Shown piece after piece: positions 11,262 through 22,639 of a stretch of DNA of 64,000 bases. Location: contig CAMRHE010000167.1 of the NCBI GenBank assembly GCA_947044405.1, positions 2,835,001 through 2,899,000 on the forward strand, given 5' to 3'. A model generated the notes under the pieces. The model was given only the letters and a program-made list of their open reading frames with translations. It had not been told where the DNA came from and made no database searches. Both the position numbers and the translations under genes were made by a program. The DNA is from Leptodactylus fallax (taxonomy: Eukaryota; Chordata; Amphibia; Anura; Leptodactylidae). Numbering within the stretch: the stretch's first letter is position 1; each line of letters begins with the position of its first letter.

Positions 11262-11720
11262 TGTTACTGCGCTAGGAGACGGTATGGGTACACACGCAGT
11301 TAATTTTACTGTGCTAGGTTGACGGTATGGGTATACACGCAGTTATTGTTACTGCGCTAGGAGACAGTATGGGTATACACGCAGTTATTGTTACTGTGCT
11401 AGGAGACGGTATGGGTATACATACAATTATTGTTACTGCGCGCTAGGAGACAGTATGGGTACACACGCAGTTAATTTTACTGTGCTAGGAGACGGTATGG
11501 GTATACACGCAGTTATTGTTACTGCGCTAGGAGACAGTATGGGTACACGCAGTTATTGTTACTGCGCTAGGAGACAGTATGGGTACATACGCAGTTATTG
11601 TTACCGCGCTAGGAGACAGTATGGGTACAGACACAGTTATTGTTACCGCGCTATGAGACAGTATGGGTACACACGCAGTTATTGTTACTGCGCTAGGAGA
11701 TAATATGGTTACACACACAC
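11262..11720 (+). repeat. Minisatellite, ~42-bp unit, about 11 copies
   Basis: Units contain GTTATTGTTACTGCGCTAGG, then AGACAGTATGGGTACACACG, with variable lengths. It lies wholly inside the hAT element. Repetitive open frames here are not genes. Confidence 0.85.
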
Positions 11721-12109
11721 AGTTTACTGTCACTGCCCTGAAAAGGGCAATTATTATTTATAGGCTAACTGTCCCTCACAGTATCCGGCTCCTCTCCCTA
11801 CCTCGCTGCACTGCCCTGAAAGGACAATTATTAAATTTAGCTAAGGCCCTGACTGTCCCTATCTCCAGCTGCAGCCTCTCCCTACCTAGCCTAACTAGCT
11901 GGAATGGCGATGGGACCTGTGACCTGTGACCCTGCCTCTTATACAGAGGGGTGCATGTCTCACCTGACCAATCACAGCTTTAGGGATGAGCCAAACCTGA
12001 ATCTGAACCCGAACTTCAGTGCTGAAGTTCGGGTTCGGGTACCCGAACCCACAATGTTTGGCACAGACCCGAACTGTGCGGTTCGGGTTCACTAATCACT
12101 ATTAATAAT

Positions 12110-12722
12110 TTAATTCCACTACATTAATTCAGACTCTGTGCATATCTGTCACATATTGTGACTTCCATGTATGAAGTGGAAAAAGAATGGAAACTGTAAA
12201 CTCTGGAATCACTGTGTTCAGGCCCAAATAGCTATATACATGGGAACAAGGAGGAAGCAGACTGCCAAAGTCAAGTCCCTAGAGGAGGAAGAAGGTATGA
12301 AAGACGAACTGTACTGGCTCCTATATTCACCAGAATTCCAGAAGTCAATAAGGCAGGCAGAGAGAGCTAGTATTGGCCTTTCTAGATGAATGCAGTATGC
12401 TATTTACAGCAACCCACTATTCCAAGCTAAAAATTTGACCATACATGGCCAATGTACAGCATTTTAATAGCTGCTACCTCCACTTCTGTAGTCCTGCATG
12501 CAAGTCACAAAATGACTGCCACAGTTTTTGAGTATGCACATTGGGGCAGATTTACTAATACAAAATGTTAGACAGGGCAAAACTTGTTGTTTGAAAATTT
12601 GGGCCCACTTTCAGACTGTCCAGTCTAACTTCACTTATTACTGTAGTTAGGCTTAGTTTCTGACAAAAAAAAAAAAAAATGCACCAAAATGTTGGCACAT
12701 GTTTGCCACATGGCGTTACATG
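12110..12722. other. No gene recognised
   Basis: A 72-codon frame at 12171-12389 has no recognisable features. Near 12547 the sequence GGCAGATTTACTAAT resembles the inverse of the AATAAATCTGCC sequence flanking the L1 at 15386, so these may be two ends of one older repeat. Confidence 0.4.
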
Positions 12723-13140
12723 TTAAAGGGAATCTATCATTAAAAAAACACTTTTAGGCTAATGGCACGTTAGAATGGCTTTTAAAAAGGCCATTCTTCT
12801 CCTACCTTTCATTGTTGTCTTCTCCCAGCCGATTTTGTAAAAATCCGTTTCTTCAATTATGGAAATGATCCTCACGGAGCACCTGGGGCGTTCTTCCGTG
12901 GTAGCAAGCACCCACCGCGTCATCGCTTGTCACCGCCCATTAGTCTGTTTTGGTGACTCCCATCTTGGTCTTCTATTCTACTTCCTCTGACGCAGCGCTA
13001 GACGGCAGCGACTTCGCATGACGAGCCGCCATTTTCCAGTGGTCCGTACTGCACCTCTTGTGAAAGACCACCGCAAAAATGGCGGCAGTCCAGCGTTGCG
13101 TCATAGGAAGTAGAAGAAAGAACATACAGAGAAGACCAAC
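12723..13140. repeat. TTAA-flanked MITE (TTAAAGGGAATCTATCA family)
   Basis: Begins TTAAAGGGAATCTATCATTA. It contains inverted arms around 12975-13010 and 13090-13115 (CTACTTCCTCTGACGCA versus TGCGTCATAGGAAGTAG). A sister copy starts at 36851. The TTAA duplication suggests a piggyBac- or Kolobok-type mobiliser. The right end is not cleanly defined. Confidence 0.65.
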
Positions 13141-13439
13141 TATGACATCATCAGAATGGAATGTTCTGGACTATCAAACCACACTGATTTATCAAGACTG
13201 ACGTTTTCAACACTGGTCTTGATATGCCCCACAATGGCGCAAGATTGACATAATTTATGATGAGGTGCAGGCCTTGCAGAATCCTGGTGGTCGCTGCTTA
13301 TATTGTCTGTATTTTATTTTATTCTGTTATGTGCCACTGGTTGTATATATGTTATTTTATGTATTTTTGTATTGCAGCATCTCAGAGTGCTACTGCTTTA
13401 ATTGTTTGCCTCTTGGTTGTGTTGGTATGTCCCGTCTCC

Positions 13440-15205
13440 TATTTTCTATGTTCTGTGTACATATTGTTATGCAGCTTTCCTTATTGTTTTTCTCCTGTGG
13501 TTCCCCCCAGTGTTCAAACATTTCCCTTGGTACAGCCCTGGCCTATCACAGGCCGCTGGGCGGGGTTTGAGGAGACTTTTGTCTCCCGGGCAACCGCTGG
13601 AGCTGAGTCTAGACTGTGTGGTTGAGAGTTTCAGACTGCAGAGAGATCACTGCAAGTCAGCACTGAGACTGGACTTCAGCAGCCATCCATACAGCCTCTA
13701 GGAGGAGAATACTGCCCAAGGCTCTTCTGAAGACAGCCCTGAGAAAGGGAGTTCGGCTGTCAGGAGTTTGGACTCTGTGCCAGGAGGAGCAGTGGAGCCC
13801 TGTGACAGGAGGAGTTGACTCGGCACCTTATCTAAGGGTAACTAGATCCCAGTCAGGACTACCCTGCACTACAGTCCCCAGTATCTACAGCTGGGAGTGG
13901 CGCATGAGGAGTTATAGTTGGAGTGGAGTTATCCTTAGAACCTTAAACATCCCTGGGCACCCTCGTAAAACCAAGGCTGGGGAGTTGGACATTGGGGAAC
14001 TACGACACCCATTTTGGAAGCCGGTTGTTGTTACCTCTTCAGTTTCTGAGTAAAGCATTATCCTGTTTCACTGCACATCTGGCCTCCTGAGTTGTTCCTG
14101 TTTTACCATCAGTGCCCTCTCCAACTGGAAGCGCCCCGGGGGAAACTACTACTACCACCATCAGGTAGTACTGTAGGACCCCCTTCAGCGGTGTCTGGCC
14201 CAGGAGCGGAACTGGGGAGCGGAACTGAGGAGCATAGTTGAGTGTGCACCGCCTAGCTGGTGGCACATAATGCACTATTGCTACTCCCATCCTTCCGGTT
14301 CCCTCCATCTGGGTTGCGACAGTATGTGTTTGCAGCTTCCCTAATGTGTTTTCTCCAATGGTATTTCCCCACAGTTGGCTACACCTCTGTTTTACAGGGC
14401 TTGGAAAAGCCCTGGCCAATCACAGGCTATCGGGCAGGGCTTGGAGACACTAAGTCTCCAGAGAACCGTTAAAGCCTCAGTTAGTAGTGGTTGTTGTATG
14501 TACTGGCACTAAGACCATAACTCTGACGTGCTCTCAACAGCCACTGAGGGAGAGGTGAATCCTGCTTAAGACCAACAGAAGACAGCCCTGACACAAGAAA
14601 GTTACAACTGTCATTTCACAAGAGGCTAGAAGGAGCATAGGAGTTGTGCTTCTCAAGAAGCTGCATACCAGGAACCATTTGTTAACCAGGTATTTGGGCC
14701 CATGGGACTTCATTGTGTTCATCCCCCGGATCTCAATACTGGGAGAGGCGAGGTATACTACTTATTTGGAGTAGAGTAAAGACACTTCACCACCATCACA
14801 GTCTTGGCATCCCTCATCCCAAGCCTGGGTGTAGACAACAAGCTGAAGACTACTACCCCCATTTGGAAGCTGCACGAGTTGAGAGTTACATTGTCCTCAG
14901 AGTACAGTTCACCTTGGTTAAACTGCACCACTGCCTCCTGAGTCGTTCCTGCTCTTACCATCAGGGCCCTTCCGAACATCACCATATGGCTCAGGGTGAG
15001 AGAGGACCCCTCTCCAACTTAAAGCACACTGGGGGAACAACTACTACCACCATCAGGTACCCCGCAGGCCCCCCTCGTCAGTGTCCGGCCTGGGATCTGG
15101 GCTGGAGGAGTTCAGTTGAGTGTACTCAGCCTACTCTGTAACATCTCCAACGTCACTACTACTCCCACCCTCCAGTTCCATCCATTGGGTTGGGTCAGAC
15201 TGTCA
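13440..15205 (+). repeat. Diverged tandem duplication, two units of ~870 bp
   Basis: Matching landmarks recur about 860-880 bp apart: GCAGCTTTCC at ~13471 and GCAGCTTCCC at ~14332; CCTGGCCTATCACAGGC and CCTGGCCAATCACAGGC; CCTCCTGAGT(T/C)GTTCCTG; ACTACTACCACCATCAGGTA; and CTACTCCCA(T/C)CCT at 14282 and 15163. I see no coding domain. It may be a duplicated LTR or an old tandem repeat; the family is not identified. Confidence 0.65.
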
Positions 15206-15617
15206 GTCTATGCGCCTATACTGAAATCTACTCTAGCTCATAGCTGGTATAGATTTCAATCATCATTTACAGGAGAAAACTAATGGCCCCACACAGAGCA
15301 AGCATTCACCATGCCCATTTTTTGGAATGTGGTTATGACAGCATTAAAACACCATTTGGCACACTTTTACATCATAGAAGATAATAAATCTGCCACAGTG
15401 GGGGGCGTAGCCTATGACTCGATGTAGCAGGACGCAGTTCCCTGTGGCTCCTGCCCTGCCTGCTTACAAAGGGATCTAAATTAGTCTTCTCTCTCCCCCA
15501 TGGGAAAAAAAAACTGCAAAGACCTCTACCCTAGGGACCCCTGCTTCCACTGACCACCCAGAACAGCCCAGAATCAGCTCTTACCTGATCCCTGTCACAG
15601 CTTCCACCCGGGCCTCC

Positions 15618-17074
15618 TTGCAGTGGCGGCCATCTTCCCTCACTGCAACTGCTAACTTGTCTTCCTCCTCAGCGCTCCCCACAGCCGCCCTGCATCCTCC
15701 AAGCGGATCCACAGCGTCTCCACCACCTCCTGAACCTCCGATGTCTGCCCAGGTGGGTCTGCCACTTTCAGCCCCTGAAGTCTCAGCTAGTGGTGTCTTC
15801 ACCTCCGCTTCCCCGCTGGTTGCTATGGTGCCGTTGGCAGTGTTTCTTCCCGCTGTTTCTTCAACGCTGCAGGGCTCCTGCGCTGTCTCATCCCTGCAGC
15901 GCTCCAGCCCCCCCAGCCTCTCCCTATGCTGCCAGCCTCATCTATGCCTCCTGCCACTGGCTCTCCTGCAGCCTCTGCTCACACTCCAGAGTGCTCCTCC
16001 ATTACCTTGCCCCCGCCCCCAGTGTCCTTCCCACAAGTACACAACCTTCAGCATGGTAATGCCTCTCCTGGGGAGGTGAAGTGGACCTTGGAGCTACTCC
16101 TTCAATGTCCCCCTATGCTGCTTTATTGCCTCACTCACTTCCTCCTGCCTCTCAGCTCCTGCAACTGGAAAAGTGTGATTTGCCTCCATCCTCTCTCTCG
16201 CCACAATGGCTCCAGTTCCTCACTTGCTCCCTGGTTGCAGAAGTCACTAAGGCATACCGCAAGGAAATCCATACAGAAATCCATGCTGAAATCTCTGCGC
16301 TATAGCAAGACCTTCATCATATTGCATCCCGGGTCGACTCTCTGGAGGATGATCATGATCAGACCCGTGCCTACATTTCTCAATTTACGGACTCTGTTCT
16401 GTCTCAATGTCATCTGTCCAACAATTTGCAGTGCCATGTTGAGGACTTGGATAACAGGCAGGCGCAACAGTATCAGAATTAAGGGGCTACCTGAGGCTAC
16501 CCGTGAGGAGGACCTGCATGTCACTCTAGAGGCGACCTTTAATTCTGTTCTACAGGAACCTTCTACACACAAGATAAAGCTGGATCGTGCACATAGAGCT
16601 TTGCACCCTAAGGGCACTGGGTCCAACCCACGGGATGTCATTTGCTGTGTGCATAACTTTACTTTGAAAGAACTAATCCTCTCTATGGCCAGAGCCCTTA
16701 AATATATTGATTTTGATGGGGCCAAGATACAACTCTATCAGGACCACTTCTGGATTATTCTGCAGAAATGGAGACGCCTACGTCCCCTCCTCCAGCTGCT
16801 ACAAGATCTCCAGATACCATACCGGTGGGGCTTCCCCTTTGCCCTAACCACTAGGCTCAATGGGCGTTCAGCTACCCTACGGTCTCATGATGACCTGCAA
16901 TCGTTCTGCTCAGCCTTGGACATTACTCCCCCCATGGATATGCCTGACTGGGAACTAGTTGTCACTCCTCCACCACTGCTTCCATTGTGGTCTCAACTGA
17001 AGCCGAAAAGACGACTACTGCCCTCACCTGGTGCTGCTCCCAGATGGCAGCGGGTGGACCCGCCACCCCCATGA
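15618..17074 (+). pseudogene. L1 ORF1p, frame-broken
   Basis: A proline/alanine/serine-rich N-terminus (from about 15618) is followed by a coiled coil readable in a second frame at about 16300-16450 (QDLHHIASRVDSLEDDHDQ). The RNA-binding core comes next, in the frame ending at 17074: NSIRIKGLPEATREEDLHV, KLDRAHRALHPKGTG, YRWGFPFAL. These are the RRM-like and C-terminal domains of L1 ORF1p. At least two frameshifts separate the parts. Role in the living element: trimeric RNA chaperone bound to L1 RNA. Confidence 0.82.
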
Positions 17075-17427
17075 CTGCTCTGACTTTCCTTTCTTCTCTC
17101 TTTCTTCTCTAGGTCCTGGATTGGAACCTGTTCTCGTAGTTCCTGATGGCTTCTTGCAGCCTTTGTGATCCTTTCTATTGGTCGCGTACTTATGTTTGCT
17201 CTTTATTTTCTACTGCTTATTTTGTACTGATTCCTTCACAACTTGTTTTGTCCCATAGTGGTTTTGCATTTTTTCTAGTTGGCAGGGTAGGAAGTTACTC
17301 TGCTCCCTTCCTAAATAGTTCTTCCTCTCCCCCTAGCAATTTTTGTTACCACCCCCTACTGTCCTTAGCCGGCCTGTCTATTGATGGTCTGCTCCCGCTC
17401 CCCTACTGTGGGGGCTTTACCTAGTTG

Positions 17428-17918
17428 TACTACATGAAAAAGTATCTCAGAGTCCCATAGTTTATAAACAAGAAATCTTTTTGTTTTGGATCAAAAAATA
17501 AACTATTCACCAATGCATGGAAAAAGACCCTCTTGGCTAGAGGCTATTGATGCAACTCAAAAATACATTGTCTGGCTTATGCCTTTCAAGGCATTGGCCC
17601 CTTATGAGTAAAAAGAGAAGAAAAAATTACAAAGTCCAGAAAAACAAATGACGAAAAAACAAACATAAAACACTTATGAGTAAGGGGCCAATGCCTTGAA
17701 ACGCATAAGCCAGACATTTTTTTGTCGTTAAGTGTTTTATGTTTGTTTTTTCGTCATTTGTTTTTCTGGACTTTGGAATTTTTTCTTCTCTTTGTTGTTT
17801 CTGTGGGACTTTGGACATGTTTGTTTGTGCCATTCATTGATATACTATTAAAAGTTAAGTTTTATGCAATTTTAACAAGTCTTCGGAGTGCTTTATAAGA
17901 AAATTGTATTTTTGAGTT
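17428..17918. mobile_element. Foldback retro-insertion with 14-bp target duplication
   Basis: The insert is flanked by GCTTTACCTAGTTG at 17414-17427 and 17919-17932. Internally it is a large inverted structure: 17632-17676 pairs almost perfectly with 17729-17774, and outer segments (GTCTGGCTTATGC near 17571 versus GCATAAGCCAGAC at 17703) also pair. The long duplication points to LINE-machinery insertion, and the inversion suggests twin priming or a template switch. Family uncertain; a Penelope-like origin is possible. Confidence 0.75.
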
Positions 17919-18259
17919 GCTTTACCTAGTTGGGGGTCTCGACTTTGGACCCTTTTGGTTAGTTTGCATACAGTTGCTCTGCCATTTGCTCCTTGCCCCT
18001 GGTCAGGAGCTTTAGTCCTGCCCATAACACGATTTCTTCTTGTACTGTTTTTTGATTGTTTTTTGTTTGTCTCCTTTCCCTCCGCCTCTTTCCTCCCCTT
18101 CCCTCCTACTTAGGTTTGAAGTCCTTCGATCCCAGCGTCTGACCACCAGGACCTCCTTCATGGACGCCCCCGTGCCAGACTCCCTACCTTGAGGCTGGGT
18201 GAGGTCTGCCTACATATGCCCTCTTACTCATCTATTGGTACCTCTCATATTGCTTCCTC

Positions 18260-19875
18260 ATGGCTAAGTGTATTACATTGAATGTTAAGGGCCTGGGCTC
18301 CAATTCTAAGAGGCGCATGGTTTTGCCCGAGCTTCGATCCCTCCGGGCGGATGTGGCTTTCCTCCAGGAAACCCACTTTGATCATACTGGTTAATTTAAT
18401 TTTGCCCAACACTACTTCCCTGTCGCCAACTCTGCTTACAATACTCGCAGGCGTGGAGGAGTAGCTATTCTGCTTTCCCCGTTCCTGTCCTACCTCTATA
18501 TCAGCCTCTCACTTAGACCCTGAGGGGCGCTACAGAATTCTGGAGGGGCTCCTGTACAGCCAGCTCATTCTCCTTTGTAAACTGTACACTCATAACTCGT
18601 ACCAAATCCCTTTTCTTAAGAATGTGCTGCAGCGCCTGCAGGCCTTCTCCAGCTCGGTGCTGCTACTGGGTGGTGACTTTAATATGGTCTTCTCTGAACA
18701 TACAGTATGGACAAATTGTCCCTATCTGATGGTTCCTCAGGGACCTCCCAGCTTCGCCTAGCCAGAGAATTCCGCCACCTAATTAGGTCTGCCGCCCTCT
18801 ATGACCTATGGCGTGTCCATAACCCCACTGCACGGACCTTCACCTTTTACTGCCACCCACACAAGACTCACTTTAGAATTGATTACTTCTTTGGTAATAC
18901 ACTGGCCCTTAGACTACTGACTGACGCAGACATTGGCCCCATCTCCAGGTCCGACCACGCTCCAGTATTATTTACATTGTCCCCTACCCCTTATCCGACT
19001 AAACGTTGCCACTGGCGGTTTAACGAGTCTCTCCTTCACTCCCCAATGTCCTGTACTACCCTCCGTACCAAGCTTCTAAAGTACTTTAGCCACAATGTGC
19101 ACTCCGTCACCTCTGACTCTACTCTCTGGGATGCCCATAAGGCTGTCATGAGGGGCCACTGTATAGCCTTAGCTACTCAACTTAAAAAAAGATCGAAAGG
19201 CTAGGGAGGTTGCTCTGTTGACCCGGATCTGCTCCCTATCAGACCTTTTGGCTCAGGCTCCTTCGGTCTCCGTTTTCCATCAACTGGTAGCTGCTAGGGC
19301 GGATCTTCATGATCTCACTACTCAGGCAACCCAGTGTCTCCTCCTCTACAGTCACCAGCGTTACTACAAAGCCCACACTCTGCTTGCTAAGGCCCTGCAT
19401 CACCACCAGGCCTCCTCCTCTCCGCATGCGAATCGTGACCCTCACGGCACCCTGCACCATCACCATGATTCTATAGCATCCCTGTTTAGGGACTACTACT
19501 CTAGGCTGTATAATTTTCCCCCCCGTGCGGGTTCGGATCCGGACATGCGTTCTTATCTTGATTCCTGTCCCCTTCCTAAGCTCCCAACCTCAGCGCTTGA
19601 TAGCCTGAATACTCCGATCATGGAGGTGTAGCTTGATGTGCTGCTCTTCCGGGTGGCAAGGCATCGGGCCCGGATGGGTTCACTTATCTCTACTACAAGA
19701 CTTTCTGCTCTGACTTGCTTCCGCACATGTGTCGCCTCTTTAACACTTTATTGGATGGTGCTCCCATCCCTCAGTCCATGCTTCATTCCCATATAACCCT
19801 AGTCCCTAAACCCCGTAAGGACCACCAGGACTGCTCTAATTATCGTCCCATTGCCCTCCTGAATACTGATTTAAC
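18260..19875 (+). pseudogene. L1 ORF2p: endonuclease and RT start
   Basis: ATG at 18260. The APE-type endonuclease is recognisable by CITLNVKGLGSNSKRR, VAFLQETHF (catalytic E), LLGGDFNMVFS and PISRSDHAPVLF. The RT begins with KASGPDGFTYLYYKTF and NYRPIALLNTDL, where a TTAA element interrupts it. An in-frame stop lies near 18393 and further frame breaks near 18700 and 19204, so it is dead. In living L1s this protein nicks target DNA and primes reverse transcription there. Confidence 0.88.
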
Positions 19876-22050
19876 CAGTGGTGAACCTAGCCTCTTTGCT
19901 GCCTGAGGCGGACTATCGAAAGATGTCCCCCCCCCCCAAAAAAAAAAAAATGAAATTGAGTTTTCATGCTGTTAGCGTCACACACTGTTAAACATACATT
20001 AAACATACACAAACTTATGAAACAGTTTTTAAGAATTCTTCTTACTGTATTACTTCAGTATCAGATCAACAACACAGCGTTAACAATGAAAGTAACTTCA
20101 CACATCTTCTGCTTGGTGGATGGATGAGCCCACATGGCCCCCATTCTCTATAATAGGAGCGATACAGATAGCTGAGTACTGTTCTTTGGCACTCCCATTT
20201 AAGTGAATGAGAGCCCCGCGGGTTCATCCATCCACCAAGTGACACACCTATATTCAGCCTGGCTGCGGTCAGGCTGTATTCCCACCCAGTGGGGGAAAAA
20301 AACCCAATTCTCAGGCTCAGTGGGGGTCTCAGCAGACAGACCAACCATCAATACAGTGCAGTAACATTTTGTGACTTACAGGTGACGTCTCTGACCAATC
20401 CTTCACATTTCCCTTGTCTTCCCTTTGGACCGCCATGACCACTTCTTCCAGCTGAGACTTGTCTCTGTAAAGTTTGCAACACAGACATCTTTGGCTCCTC
20501 ACTTTTCTAGGCACCTGACCCATATTGTCCTCACCTACACAAAGCCCCCATCCTGCTGCTACCCCAATTATAAAATATATGATATAAACCCCCATAATGA
20601 ACTCCCAAGTGTATCTATATATTAATAATATCCTTGTGTACCCTGTATAAATAGTGCCCCTTATTAATAAAGCCCCAGGTGTTAACTAATTAAAAGGTTT
20701 TCCAGGTCATTAATAAACTAATAAGTGGGGCTCAAAAACCCAGGCCATTGTATCTGTGTAAGCGCTGTGACTGCTTCTCTGTTTACATAGTGTCATTCAT
20801 TTCATAGCGGTAATGTAATGTAACTACAGCCTCGTCCTATACACGTCTATGTGACAAGGCTGTAATTACATCACACGGTCACTATAAACAGACAGCGTGT
20901 GATATAAACAGGCGCCATAGCCCCTTCATACAGCTGATCAGAGGAGGGTTCCACTGATCTCTTATTGATAATCTGTCCTAAGGATAGAACATCAATAAAA
21001 ATGAGCTGGAAAGACCCTTTAATAAAGCCCAAGTGCCACCTTAAAGGGGTTGTCCAGGATAACCACTTTTTTAATATGAGGCTGGGGAAGGTGCTCTGGT
21101 GTCTACCAGCGCGTTTCAGTCCTGCTGTTTCGGTGTTTTCTTCCCCATGGCACTGTGATGTCCCATGTCAGCGACCTCAGCGCTTATGTGCGGTGGGGAC
21201 TTCCGCCAGAAGAAAACACCAGAGCAGCAGAACCAGACTGCGGTGGGAGACATCAGAGCACAAGGGACAGGTGAGTAGGTGTTTTTTTTTTTAATACCGT
21301 ATTACACGATATTATGGCCCACAGCGGCCCCTGCACACAGTATTACATGGTATTATGCCCAGCAGCGGCCCGTGCACACGGTATTATGCCCCGCAGCGGC
21401 CCCTGCACACGGTATTATGCCCCGCAGCGGCCCCTGCACAAGTTATTATGTCCCACAGCGGTCCCTTTACAGGGTATTATGCCCAGCAGCGGCCCCTGCA
21501 CACGGTATTATGCCCCGCAGTGGCCCCTGCACACAGTATTATGCTCCATAGTGGCCCCTGAACACGGTATTATGCCCCATAGTGGCCCCTGCACATGGTA
21601 TTATGCTCCATAGTGGCCCCTGCACACGTGATTATGCCCCATAGTGGCCCCTGCACACAGTATTCAGCTCCATAGTAACCCACCCATGAACTATTATTAT
21701 CCTCTGGGGTCTAAAACCAGGTTCTGGCCTATTTATATATATAAAAAAAAAAATATCCAAACCTACCTGCGATGCCTTGATGTAGCCGCTGCCTCCTCTT
21801 CTTCACCCACGTCCGCATCTCAGCTTAGGAGGTGCGATGACGTCATTGTATCGCCGCCTGTGCTGAGATGCGGAGGTCTCGTAAACCAACCCAGGACAGG
21901 TATCGCACAGCTTTGTTTTTTTTTTTAAGCGGCCTGTCCTGGGCTGGTTTACAGTAAATAGAAAGTAAAAAATGCCACCCCCCCAGACAGTGACGGACAG
22001 TGCCGCCTCAGGCGGCCGCCTCACTTCTCCTCATTAGTGGTGCACCCCTG
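19876..22050. mobile_element. hAT-type nonautonomous element with minisatellite
   Basis: Termini CAGTGGTGAACC (19876) and, inverted, CAGGGGTGCACC (ending 22050), with subterminal GCCTGAGGCGG on both sides. It is flanked by the 8-bp duplication GATTTAAC at 19868-19875 and 22051-22058. No transposase is recognisable inside. The duplicated site spans the L1/TTAA-element junction, so this hAT arrived after the TTAA element. It contains a foldback unit (~21055-21290) and a minisatellite (21300-21690). Confidence 0.9.
21300..21690 (+). repeat. Minisatellite, ~31-42-bp unit (GGTATTATGCCCCGCAGCGG)
   Basis: About ten degenerate units built on GGCCCCTGCACACGGTATTATG. Located inside the hAT at 19876-22050. 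The open frames through it are periodic artefacts. Confidence 0.85.
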
Positions 22051-22639
22051 GATTTAACCCCTTCAGGACCAAGCCCAAAAGTGCGTTAAGGACCAGGCCT
22101 CATTTTTCAAAACTGACATATGTCACTTTATATGGCAATAACTTTAAGACGCTTTAACTTACACAAGTGATTTTAAGAGTGTTTTTTCGTGAGACATTGT
22201 ACTTCATGATAGTGGTAAAAATTGATCAATATTTTTGTATTTATTTATATAAAAAATAGGAAATTTGATGGAAATTTGGAAAAAAATAGCAATTTTCAAA
22301 TTGTGAAATGCTCTGCTTTTCAAACAGATAGCCATACTACCCAATTACGTTAATAAATATTATCTACCATATCTCTGCTTTATATTGGCATCATCTTTTA
22401 ATCGTCCTTTAATTTATTTTGGACGTTAGAAGGCTTACAAGTGTAACAGCGATTTTCCAGATTTACAAGAATATTTCCCAAACTAATTTTTTAGGGACCA
22501 CTTCAGTTAAAATATATATTAGTAACCCCCATGAATCACCCAATTTTCAAAAGTGCACCACTCATATAACTCAAAACAGCATTTGGGAAGTTTGTTAACC
22601 CTTTAAGCATTTCATGAGGATTAAAAGAATATGGAGGTG

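Larger units (their letters stand above)
10569..12101 (-). mobile_element. hAT transposon derivative with internal minisatellite
   Basis: The termini TAGTGTTGAGCGAACCCG (10569) and, inverted, TAGTGATTAGTGAACCCG (ending 12101) are flanked by an 8-bp duplication TTAATAAT at 10561-10568 and 12102-12109. Eight-base duplications are the hAT signature. It inserted into the AT-rich tail of the preceding LINE. It carries a relic of a hAT transposase C-terminus and a minisatellite at 11262-11720. Subterminal GAACCCGAA-type repeats occur near both ends, as is usual for transposase binding sites. Confidence 0.9.

Noticed and set aside
11262..11720. CRISPR-like regular array
   Set aside because: Units are contiguous and degenerate with no unique spacers; vertebrate context; a minisatellite.
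13257..13625. Hydrophobic 122-aa frame resembling membrane segments
   Set aside because: T-rich sequence gives hydrophobic codons by composition; overlapping frames look similar and no family is recognised.
14713..15141. 142-aa plus-strand frame
   Set aside because: No domain, lies in the tandem duplication, not preserved in the sister unit.
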